From NCBI GenBank assembly GCA_002341815.1, contig DDOT01000060.1, forward strand, positions 1 through 5,875: a DNA stretch of 5,875 nt. The letters are read 5' to 3'. Shown piece by piece: positions 1-5,875 of this stretch (positions are counted from its first letter, which is position 1; each line of letters starts with the position of its first letter). The position numbers and the translations under genes were made by a program. The notes under the pieces are model-generated. The model ran no database searches. It had not been told where the DNA came from and worked only from the letters and a program-made list of their open reading frames with translations. This DNA is from Thiobacillus sp. UBA2487 (GTDB lineage Bacteria; Pseudomonadota; Gammaproteobacteria; Burkholderiales; Sulfuriferulaceae).

Positions 1-338
1 TTCAGCGCCTGTAATCCCGCAAGCACGTCGCACGCCAATGCACCGCTGCCGGCACCGGCTTCCAGTACGATCCCGCCGGTATGGGCCAGTATTTCAGCCA
101 CCTGCACCGCCAAGGTACGTCCGAACAACGGGGATATTTCCGGCGCAGTGACAAAATCACCGGAAGGACCAAATTTGGCGCTGCCCGCAGTGTAATACCC
201 CAGTCCTGGCTCATACAAAGCCATGTCCATATAATGTGCAAACGACAGCCAGCCATTCTGGCGCACCGCTGTACCGATCCGCTTGGACAGTTGCTGACTA
301 ATGGCCAACGCAGCATCATCGGGGACGGGTAACTGCAT
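1..338 (-). CDS. MidA-family (DUF185/COG1565) SAM-dependent methyltransferase, N-terminal part, cut by window edge
   Basis: A reading frame starts with ATG at 338 and stays open to the left edge, giving 112 codons; the rest of the gene lies outside. The protein begins MQLPVPDDAALAISQQL. It carries the family signature: a GYY at residues 47-49, GDFVTAPEISPLFG at 60-73, and a glycine-rich SAM-binding loop EAGAGSG at 93-99. This pattern is typical of the MidA/NDUFAF7 family, class I methyltransferases. The mitochondrial member NDUFAF7 methylates an arginine of the NDUFS2 subunit during complex I assembly; the role of bacterial members is not established, so the substrate here is unknown. The start lies 4 bases after the stop of the DUF2863 gene, with no convincing ribosome binding site, which suggests translational coupling in one operon. 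A second ATG overlaps the previous stop (TAATG) but is in another frame. Family assignment is strong; function is inference. Confidence 0.9.
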   Translation of the reverse strand, partial: MQLPVPDDAALAISQQLSKRIGTAVRQNGWLSFAHYMDMALYEPGLGYYTAGSAKFGPSGDFVTAPEISPLFGRTLAVQVAEILAHTGGIVLEAGAGSGALACDVLAGLQAL

Positions 339-342
339 GACA

Positions 343-1485
343 TTAATGCAACTGTGGCGTTTCCAGCGAATGTTCTGGCATTTCAGGGTGTACCAGTTCG
401 CCATCGCTATTCGGAAACAGAGGCATGCCACAATCTTCGCAGTATTCTTGTGGCAACAAGGAATGAATGACCATGATTTTACCCAACCCGAGCAATTCGC
501 TTTCGATTTGCTGAATCAAATCGCTATCTTCGGTTTCGTCTTCCAGCAGCGGCCAGATAACACCATGCAACACTTGCGCCGGGTCTGACTGCAAACAAAA
601 TCCGATTCTGTATTCATCGACCGCTGCGTCCCCACATGGCGCAACCACGGCACGCAAGGCCACCGGCAAAACTGCCAGTGTTTCACATAAATAGCTGACC
701 GTTGCCCGCAGGGAAAACGGACGCGCCTCGCGCTCAAGCCTGCGCCATGCGCTAAAGAAAGCATTGGGTAATTGCGCGTCTACATGACACCCCGGCAATA
801 CTGCCGCCAGCCAGGTTCGAAACGCCATGCGCCACGCTTGCTGAATTTCACTCTGCGTCATGTCACTTTCTTGCCAACGAAACAGGGCTGCACCCTTAGT
901 TGCAATAACCGCAGCGAGTCCATAGCGCACATCAGCCACATACTCGGCTGATGCCGGCTCATCTTCGCCCGCCACAGCCAGCACATCGATGTCGGTTTGT
1001 ACCAGTTTGTGCAACAATTGCCGGGTCTCCACATACCCCTTTGGCAGTTGATCCGGGCTATACAACCGGTCGGCCAACACCAGCCTGACGCCAGATGCCA
1101 GTACGTGCCGGGTCAGCAGTCCCCGTAATTCTTCTAAGCGAGCAGCCTGAATCAGCCCGCTGGGTATGGCATATCGCGACCAAACCAGCATCGGAATCGC
1201 CAGCAATACCATGTCGCGCGTACTGTCGCTCAGGCTTTCTGCCTGGCTCTCGACCAGTGTCGCCAACGCATCGCAAGCCAGCGGATTTTCTTGCCATAAA
1301 TAATCCAGGGCTTGTTCGATAACCTCGTTTTGCCGCTTGTTAAACAGGCCGACCACATGCGTCAATAGTTGACCCTGCCAACCCTGCCGCTCAAGCCGAC
1401 TGCCCGCCTCGTGCATGGCCAACGTCAAGCGTACCAGACGTGCCGCTTCACGGTTCAATTTAGGTAAAGCCGCCTCGCGCTTCAT
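343..1485 (-). CDS. DUF2863 family protein, function unknown
   Basis: This 380-residue soluble protein matches my memory of the DUF2863 family of Betaproteobacteria. The recognisable parts are the N-terminal block LNREAARLVRLTLAMHEAGSRLE, a middle segment with MLVWSRYAIPSG and later ALFRWQESD, and a segment LRAVVAPCGDAAVDEYRIGF before GVIWPLL. The C-terminal signature is EYCEDCGMPLFPN, with a CxxC pair at residues 349-352 that could bind a metal, although no second CxxC pair is visible. No signal peptide or membrane segment is seen, so it is probably cytoplasmic. The frame is open upstream to an ATG at 1590, but that would overlap the secA 3' end by 95 bases. The ATG at 1485, 10 bases after the secA stop and just before the conserved block, fits the family better. 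There is no strong ribosome binding site. It lies between secA and a MidA methyltransferase in a probable operon. No function is known to me. Confidence 0.88.
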   Translation of the reverse strand: MKREAALPKLNREAARLVRLTLAMHEAGSRLERQGWQGQLLTHVVGLFNKRQNEVIEQALDYLWQENPLACDALATLVESQAESLSDSTRDMVLLAIPMLVWSRYAIPSGLIQAARLEELRGLLTRHVLASGVRLVLADRLYSPDQLPKGYVETRQLLHKLVQTDIDVLAVAGEDEPASAEYVADVRYGLAAVIATKGAALFRWQESDMTQSEIQQAWRMAFRTWLAAVLPGCHVDAQLPNAFFSAWRRLEREARPFSLRATVSYLCETLAVLPVALRAVVAPCGDAAVDEYRIGFCLQSDPAQVLHGVIWPLLEDETEDSDLIQQIESELLGLGKIMVIHSLLPQEYCEDCGMPLFPNSDGELVHPEMPEHSLETPQLH

Positions 1486-1495
1486 CACCACGGGT

Positions 1496-4222
1496 TCAAC
1501 CCAACTTGCCGTGACAATACTTAAACTTTTTACCCGACCCGCATGGACAAGCATCATTCCGTCCGACAGTTGCCGCTGCCATGGTCGCAACCGTCGGCAC
1601 TGCCATGGCGTTCAGCGCGGCGGTTTCGCCATCTTCACCCAAGCTATTGTCTGCCTGCCCGTGGTAGTACTGAACATTGTCCACCTCCGGCATTTCCACT
1701 GTTTCGACATCTTCCGGCTGGCGTATTTGCACCGTCATCAACACCCGCGTCACCTCATTTTTAATGGTTTCCAGCATGGCCGAAAACAACTCGAAGGCTT
1801 CGCGCTTGTATTCCTGTTTAGGATTTTTTTGAGCGTAACCGCGCAAATGAATGCCCTGACGCAAATGATCGAGCGATGCCAAGTGATCGCGCCAATGGGT
1901 ATCAATGCTTTGCAACATGACAGCACGCTCGAAATGACGCAAGGACGCTGACTCGGCGGCTTGGGTACGCGCAAGATACGCTTCCGTCCCGGTCTGAACG
2001 ATACGTTCGTGCAACCCTCGCTCATCCAGCTTGCTATCGTTGGCCAACCACGCTGCCAAAGGAACATCCAGCATGAATTCGGTGCTCAGGCGATGCTGCA
2101 ATCCGCTGATGTCCCATTCTTCTTCCATACTGCCCGGCACGATACATTCGGCAATCACATCACGCAGAACATCGTCACGCATAGCGGCAACCGTTTCCGA
2201 CACGTCCGCTGTTTCCAGCAACTCGTTGCGCTGCTGATAAATCACTTTGCGCTGGTCGTTGGATACATCATCATATTCAAGCAACTGTTTCCGCATATCG
2301 AAATTGCGCGCTTCCACTTTGCGCTGTGCATTTTCAATGGCACGCGTCACCCATGCATGTTCAATGGGCTCGCCCTCCGGCATTTTCAGCTTGTCCATGA
2401 TCGCTCCGACGCGATCAGCGGCAAAAATACGCAACAAGGGATCTTCCAGCGACAAATAAAACCGGCTGGAACCCGGATCGCCTTGACGACCGGCACGGCC
2501 GCGCAATTGGTTATCCACCCGACGTGATTCATGCCGCTCTGTACCGATGATATGCAAACCGCCGGCCGCCAGCACTTGCTCGTGCTGTTGCTGCCAGTGG
2601 CGCTTAAGTTCGTCGAGCTGAAATTGCCGTTGGGTATCGTTAAGCGACAGGTTATTGAGAATAGACTGCTGTTCTCGCTCTACATTGCCTCCCAGCACAA
2701 TATCCGTACCGCGCCCCGCCATGTTGGTCGCAATGGTTATCGCTGATGCCTTGCCGGCTTGCGCAATGATATCGGCCTCTCGGGCATGCTGCTTGGCATT
2801 CAGCACCTCGTGCGGCAACTTGGCCTGTTTTAACAAACTGGACAGATATTCATTGGTTTCAATGGATGTCGTGCCGACCAACACCGGTTGACCACGTTTG
2901 TAGCAGTCGGCCACATCGTTCAGTATCGCCTGATATTTTTCCCGAGCGCTCCGAAACACCTGATCCATGCGATCTTGCCGGATCATCGGACGATGGGTCG
3001 GTATGACCACGGTTTCCAACCCGTAAATCTGCTGAAATTCGAAGGCTTCGGTATCTGCAGTACCGGTCATGCCGCCCAGCTTGCCATACATGCGGAAGTA
3101 ATTCTGGAAAGTAATCGAGGCCAGGGTCTGGTTTTCTTTTTGGATAGCCACGCTTTCCTTGGCTTCCACCGCTTGGTGCAAGCCGTCTGACCAGCGACGT
3201 CCGGACATCAATCGTCCGGTAAACTCGTCCACGATCACCACTTCGTTGTTTTGCACCACATAATGCTGGTCACGGTGATACAGGGCGTGCGCTTTCAAAC
3301 CGGCTTGAATATGATGCATCAAACCGATATTGGCCGCTTCATACAGACTGGAGCCTGCCGGCAACAAGCCTGCTTCGGTCAGTAACTGCTCGGCGCGTTC
3401 ATGACCGGTTTCGGACAACATAACCGAATGGGCTTTTTCATCTACCCAAAAATCGCCTTCGCCCTCTTCGGTGTCTTGCCGAACCAGATGCGGGATGATC
3501 GCATTCACTGCCACATACAACTCAATGCTGTCTTCAGCCTGCCCGGAAATGATAAGCGGCGTGCGCGCCTCATCGATCAAAATCGAGTCCACCTCATCAA
3601 CGATGGCGAAATTTAAACTGCGCTGCACCTTTTCATCAACCTGGTACACCATGTTGTCGCGCAAATAATCAAAACCGAACTCATTGTTGGTGCCATAAGT
3701 AATATCGGCGGCATACGCAGCCTGTTTGTCCTCTTGCGACATCTGCGCCATATTGACGCCCACCGTCAAACCCAGGAAATTGTGCAATCGCCCCATGATG
3801 CCGGCATCGCGCTGCGCCAGATAATCATTCACCGTCACCACATGCACACCGCGTCCGGGCAACGCATTCAGATAAGCCGGCAATGACGCCATAAGCGTTT
3901 TGCCTTCGCCGGTGCGCATTTCAGCGATTTTTCCGCCATGCAGCACCATGCCGCCCACCAACTGCACATCATAGTGCCGCTGCCCTAATACACGCCGACC
4001 AGCCTCTCGCACCACAGCAAAGGCTTCCGGCAACACCTGATCCAGCGTTTCACCCTGCGTCAGGCGTGCGCGAAATTCATCGGTTTTGTGCCGCAAACCT
4101 TCATCGGACAATGCTTGCATAGCGGGTTCAAGTGCATTGATGGCCTGCACTCTGGACATGTATTGGCGAACCAGTCGCTCATTGCGACTGCCAAACACCT
4201 TTTTTAACAAGGAAGAAATCAT
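1496..4222 (-). CDS. secA: Preprotein translocase ATPase SecA
   Basis: SecA is the motor that pushes unfolded preproteins through SecYEG, shuttling between cytosol and inner membrane. The 908 residues compare with about 901 in E. coli, so the gene is full length. Visible parts in order: the N-terminal [17 protein letters not shown]; Walker A MRTGEGKT at 102-109; Walker B VDEVDS at 208-213 followed by [14 protein letters not shown]; the preprotein cross-linking region; [16 protein letters not shown] from 381; [14 protein letters not shown] from 500; the arginine-finger motif [13 protein letters not shown] at 572-584; the scaffold and wing regions; and a C-terminal zinc/SecB-binding tail with C892, C894, C903 and H904. 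The ATG at 4222 is chosen because it matches the family N-terminus and an in-frame TGA lies about nine codons upstream with no ATG or GTG between. The leader has no clear Shine-Dalgarno sequence. The gene diverges from the DUF721 gene, and no secM-like gene precedes it. All key motifs are intact. Confidence 0.99.
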   Translation of the reverse strand: MISSLLKKVFGSRNERLVRQYMSRVQAINALEPAMQALSDEGLRHKTDEFRARLTQGETLDQVLPEAFAVVREAGRRVLGQRHYDVQLVGGMVLHGGKIAEMRTGEGKTLMASLPAYLNALPGRGVHVVTVNDYLAQRDAGIMGRLHNFLGLTVGVNMAQMSQEDKQAAYAADITYGTNNEFGFDYLRDNMVYQVDEKVQRSLNFAIVDEVDSILIDEARTPLIISGQAEDSIELYVAVNAIIPHLVRQDTEEGEGDFWVDEKAHSVMLSETGHERAEQLLTEAGLLPAGSSLYEAANIGLMHHIQAGLKAHALYHRDQHYVVQNNEVVIVDEFTGRLMSGRRWSDGLHQAVEAKESVAIQKENQTLASITFQNYFRMYGKLGGMTGTADTEAFEFQQIYGLETVVIPTHRPMIRQDRMDQVFRSAREKYQAILNDVADCYKRGQPVLVGTTSIETNEYLSSLLKQAKLPHEVLNAKQHAREADIIAQAGKASAITIATNMAGRGTDIVLGGNVEREQQSILNNLSLNDTQRQFQLDELKRHWQQQHEQVLAAGGLHIIGTERHESRRVDNQLRGRAGRQGDPGSSRFYLSLEDPLLRIFAADRVGAIMDKLKMPEGEPIEHAWVTRAIENAQRKVEARNFDMRKQLLEYDDVSNDQRKVIYQQRNELLETADVSETVAAMRDDVLRDVIAECIVPGSMEEEWDISGLQHRLSTEFMLDVPLAAWLANDSKLDERGLHERIVQTGTEAYLARTQAAESASLRHFERAVMLQSIDTHWRDHLASLDHLRQGIHLRGYAQKNPKQEYKREAFELFSAMLETIKNEVTRVLMTVQIRQPEDVETVEMPEVDNVQYYHGQADNSLGEDGETAALNAMAVPTVATMAAATVGRNDACPCGSGKKFKYCHGKLG

Positions 4223-4308
4223 GAATATTAACCAAAATATGAGGGATGCTCAGACAGCTTTCCGCGCAAGATGTTACCATAATTACACTTGCTCTTCTGA
4301 GGTATTCT
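4223..4308. promoter_or_regulatory. Divergent intergenic region between secA and the DUF721 gene
   Basis: These 86 bases must hold control signals for the DUF721 gene and probably for secA. On the plus strand, CATAAT at 4278-4283 resembles a -10 box, 25 bases before the GTG start, but no good -35 lies at the right distance. On the minus strand the secA leader is AT-rich next to the start codon (4223-4240) and has only weak -10-like matches, such as CATATT at 4241-4236. A role as divergent promoter region is inferred from gene layout, and no individual promoter can be called with confidence. There is no secM-like arrest peptide gene. Confidence 0.4.
4298..4303 (+). promoter_or_regulatory. Ribosome binding site that sets the GTG start of the DUF721 gene
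   Basis: The sequence TGAGGT contains a GAGG core at 4299-4302, followed by six bases and a GTG at 4309. This is a near-ideal Shine-Dalgarno spacing. It favours the GTG over the in-frame ATG at 4246, whose GAGGG sits directly against the start codon with no spacer. Confidence 0.65.
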
Positions 4309-4758
4309 GTGAGAAAGATTGTTGCCACACCGCCAGCCTTGAACGACTATCTGCACAACGAATCAGGGTTTCATCAACTGATCGAGGAGGCTGCTGCGGT
4401 TTCTGCACTGGATCGACTATGGCAAAGCCTGGTGCCGCCGGGATTGCGCGGCCATAGCCATCCGGGCAGGCCCATCGCAAACTCTCTGATGATAGTCGCA
4501 GATAGCGGCATGATCGCCGCGCGATTGCGTCAAATGCTACCATCTTTACAAAGAAACCTGGCCGCACACGGGTTGGATGTCCAACTTAAAGTCCGCATCA
4601 GCCTGTATCCACCTGAACCTGTTGCCGCCCCACGCCCGCCACGCACAATGCCGCCAACGGCACGCATGGCGTTGCAGCAACTGGCAGCGCAATTGTCAGC
4701 CAACGATTCGCTTAAACAAGCGCTGGCGCGCTTACTACAGCGCAATGCCGATGAATGA
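4309..4758 (+). CDS. DUF721 (DciA-like) protein, probable replicative helicase loader
   Basis: This 149-residue protein has the DUF721 fold pattern: a helix around residues 20-40 ending in LDRLWQSLVPPGL with the conserved tryptophan at 38, then a strand-helix block LMIVADSGMIAARLRQMLP at 60-78, and VQLKVRISL near 91-99. DUF721 proteins of the DciA type help load the DnaB helicase in bacteria that lack DnaC-type loaders. The position between lpxC and secA is the usual one in Pseudomonas and many Betaproteobacteria. After the domain comes a proline-rich linker (about 101-116) and a short helical tail rich in Ala, Leu and Gln (about 117-146). The GTG start at 4309 is preferred because of its ribosome binding site; an in-frame ATG at 4246 would add 21 residues. 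The gene is divergent from secA and its stop is 6 bases from the stop of the facing membrane-protein gene. The family call is solid; the loader role is inferred from the family. Confidence 0.85.
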   Translation: MRKIVATPPALNDYLHNESGFHQLIEEAAAVSALDRLWQSLVPPGLRGHSHPGRPIANSLMIVADSGMIAARLRQMLPSLQRNLAAHGLDVQLKVRISLYPPEPVAAPRPPRTMPPTARMALQQLAAQLSANDSLKQALARLLQRNADE

Positions 4759-4764
4759 GCGCTT

Positions 4765-4944
4765 TCAGGCCACTCGGGCCAACAAGGCCAACACACCGAA
4801 CATCACCGCCAAAACGATAACCACCCGCAATTCTGCCCATAACATCCGCAGGTAGCGCCGGTCACCCGATACAAAATACAACACCAGTGACAGTGCGATT
4901 GCAATCCCCACCAGTGCGAGCAACAAGCGGATCACCCACATCAT
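4765..4944 (-). CDS. Small two-helix inner-membrane protein coupled to lpxC
   Basis: A 59-codon frame begins at an ATG that overlaps the lpxC stop as ATGA; a second ATG follows directly at 4941. The protein has two hydrophobic segments, about residues 3-25 (start [20 protein letters not shown]) and 41-57. They are joined by a charged loop, [15 protein letters not shown] at 26-40, with four arginines. By the positive-inside rule the loop should face the cytoplasm and both ends the periplasm. A GGTGG at 4950-4946 could act as a ribosome binding site for the second ATG. The overlap with lpxC indicates translational coupling and one transcript. I recall similar short proteins with a DRRYLR-type loop in other Betaproteobacteria but cannot confirm it. 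Function is unknown; a link to lipid A or envelope control is only suggested by position. The hydrophobic pattern and junction make a chance frame unlikely. Confidence 0.75.
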   Translation of the reverse strand: MMWVIRLLLALVGIAIALSLVLYFVSGDRRYLRMLWAELRVVIVLAVMFGVLALLARVA

Positions 4945-5855
4945 GCCACCACGGACTGTAGTCGACGCACCCCAATCGGTGCGCTGGCTTCGTCATCAAA
5001 ACTGACATATTCCCATGCGGATCGGTCGGCCAGCAGCGTGCGCAACAAACGGTTATTGAGTGCATGTCCCGACTTGTAGGCATGAAAGGCGCCAATCAGG
5101 GGATGACCGGCAATATACAAATCACCGACCGCATCCAGCACCTTATGTTTAACAAACTCATCTTCATAGCGCAATCCATCTTGATTAAGCACGCGGTACT
5201 CATCCATAACAATGGCATTATCAAGACTGCCACCCAACGCAAGTCCGTTCGAACGCAACCACTCCACCTCTTGCATAAAGCCAAACGTACGGGCACGACT
5301 GACTTCGCGCACATACGAAGTGGTCGCAAAATCCAGACTGATGGTCTGACCGGATTTTTCAAATACCGGATGGCGAAAATCAATGGTGAAATCGATACGG
5401 AACCCGTCATAAGGCTCGAAACGCACCCGCTTGTCACCCTCCACCACTTCTACGCGCCGCAAAACACGAATAAATTTTCGAGCGACCGCTTGTTCAACGA
5501 TCCCGGCGGATTGCAGCAAAAACACAAATGAGGCTGCGGAGCCGTCCATGATAGGCACTTCCGGCCCATCCAGATCAACGTACACATTATCAATACCAAG
5601 CCCCGCCAATGCGGACATCAAATGCTCTACTGTGGCAACGCCCACCTTGCCGTTCACCACCGTCGAGCACAAGCGGGTATCACCAACCCGGTCTGCTGCC
5701 ACCACAATATCAACCGGGTCCGGCAAATCCACCCGCCGAAACACAATGCCCGTATTTTCAACAGCAGGGCGCAGCGTCATCGCCACCCGGGTGCCGGTGT
5801 GCAATCCGACGCCAGTTGCGCGTATGCTGTTTTTAAGCGTGCGTTGCCGTATCAT
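4941..5855 (-). CDS. lpxC: UDP-3-O-acyl-N-acetylglucosamine deacetylase LpxC
   Basis: LpxC is the zinc enzyme that removes acetate from UDP-3-O-acyl-GlcNAc, the committed step of lipid A synthesis, in the cytoplasm next to the membrane. The 304 residues match the family length (303-305). The start [20 protein letters not shown] is typical. Zinc ligands and catalytic residues are present: E77 and H78 in VEHLMSAL, H237 and D241 in [10 protein letters not shown], and H264 in SGHALNN. The FDFRHP-like substrate segment appears as IDFRHPVF at 158-165. The ATG at 5855 has an AGG at 5864-5862 with six bases of spacing. The C-terminus ends in nonpolar residues (SVVA), which may serve as a protease signal as in E. 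coli, where FtsH degrades LpxC; this is inference. The coding end overlaps a small membrane-protein gene. The gene upstream is outside the window; in related genomes it is often ftsZ. Confidence 0.99.
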   Translation of the reverse strand: MIRQRTLKNSIRATGVGLHTGTRVAMTLRPAVENTGIVFRRVDLPDPVDIVVAADRVGDTRLCSTVVNGKVGVATVEHLMSALAGLGIDNVYVDLDGPEVPIMDGSAASFVFLLQSAGIVEQAVARKFIRVLRRVEVVEGDKRVRFEPYDGFRIDFTIDFRHPVFEKSGQTISLDFATTSYVREVSRARTFGFMQEVEWLRSNGLALGGSLDNAIVMDEYRVLNQDGLRYEDEFVKHKVLDAVGDLYIAGHPLIGAFHAYKSGHALNNRLLRTLLADRSAWEYVSFDDEASAPIGVRRLQSVVA

Positions 5856-5861
5856 GTCTTG

Positions 5862-5866
5862 CCTGT
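5862..5866 (-). promoter_or_regulatory. Ribosome binding site of lpxC
   Basis: Read on the minus strand, ACAGG is followed by CAAGAC and then the ATG at 5855. The AGG core with six bases of spacing supports this start. Only 20 bases of leader are in the window, so no promoter can be judged. Confidence 0.5.
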
Positions 5867-5875
5867 CTATCTAGG

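Noticed and set aside
2..343. A closed minus-strand frame starting at the TAATG that overlaps the DUF2863 stop.
   Set aside because: It is the wrong frame of the methyltransferase gene; the frame starting at 338 carries the family motifs.
1492..1502. A perfect short palindrome GGGTTCAACCC at the secA stop.
   Set aside because: The arms are five bases with a single central base and no T-tract, so it is too small to be a terminator hairpin and is likely chance.
1486..1590. A longer DUF2863 protein starting at 1590 inside secA.
   Set aside because: The extra 35 residues are read from the secA tail in another frame and precede the conserved block; the start at 1485 fits the gene spacing.
1961..2527. 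A 188-codon plus-strand frame, and other long plus-strand frames, inside secA.
   Set aside because: They lie opposite well-conserved SecA motifs and show no recognisable protein features; they are shadows of the secA coding pattern.
4179..4280. A 33-codon minus-strand frame starting in the secA leader ([11 protein letters not shown]...) and overlapping the secA start, as a possible SecM-like leader peptide.
   Set aside because: It has no signal peptide, no arrest motif, no good ribosome binding site, and runs out of frame into secA; a chance frame is more likely.
4768..4789. Three GGCC copies at exact 9-base spacing near the convergent junction.
   Set aside because: They fall in frame in the small membrane gene, encoding a repeated Leu/Val-Ala pattern of its second helix; too weak for a terminator.
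5064..5874. Plus-strand frames of 147-155 codons opposite lpxC.
   Set aside because: They are antisense to catalytic LpxC segments, with no domain signals or ribosome sites.

Overview
This window looks like a core chromosomal segment of a betaproteobacterium of moderate GC. The pointers are the lpxC–DUF721–secA neighbourhood, which in this class usually lies just past the division/cell-wall cluster, and a DUF2863 protein, a family I associate with Betaproteobacteria. Genus cannot be told from the sequence; a Nitrosomonadales-type lineage is only a guess. I see no mobile element, CRISPR array, tRNA or rRNA.

Layout from right to left: lpxC (4941-5855, minus) makes the committed enzyme of lipid A synthesis. 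It overlaps, by an ATGA junction, a 59-codon gene for a two-helix membrane protein (4765-4944, minus). Converging on that gene, with only 6 bases between stop codons, is a DUF721/DciA-like gene (4309-4758, plus), probably a replicative-helicase loader, with a GTG start behind a good ribosome binding site. An 86-base divergent intergenic region separates it from secA (1496-4222, minus), the full-length Sec translocase ATPase. Close behind secA, in the same direction, are a DUF2863 protein of unknown function (343-1485) and the first 112 codons of a MidA-family SAM-dependent methyltransferase (1-338), which runs off the left edge.

The window therefore combines outer-membrane biogenesis (LpxC), protein export (SecA) and replication initiation (DciA-like), with two tightly packed minus-strand blocks. 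lpxC with the small membrane gene is one block, and secA–DUF2863–midA is a probable operon judged by gaps of 10 and 4 bases. The most interesting parts are the less-known partners: the tiny membrane protein coupled to lpxC, and the DUF2863 and MidA genes riding behind secA. I do not see clear evidence of a wholly new system.
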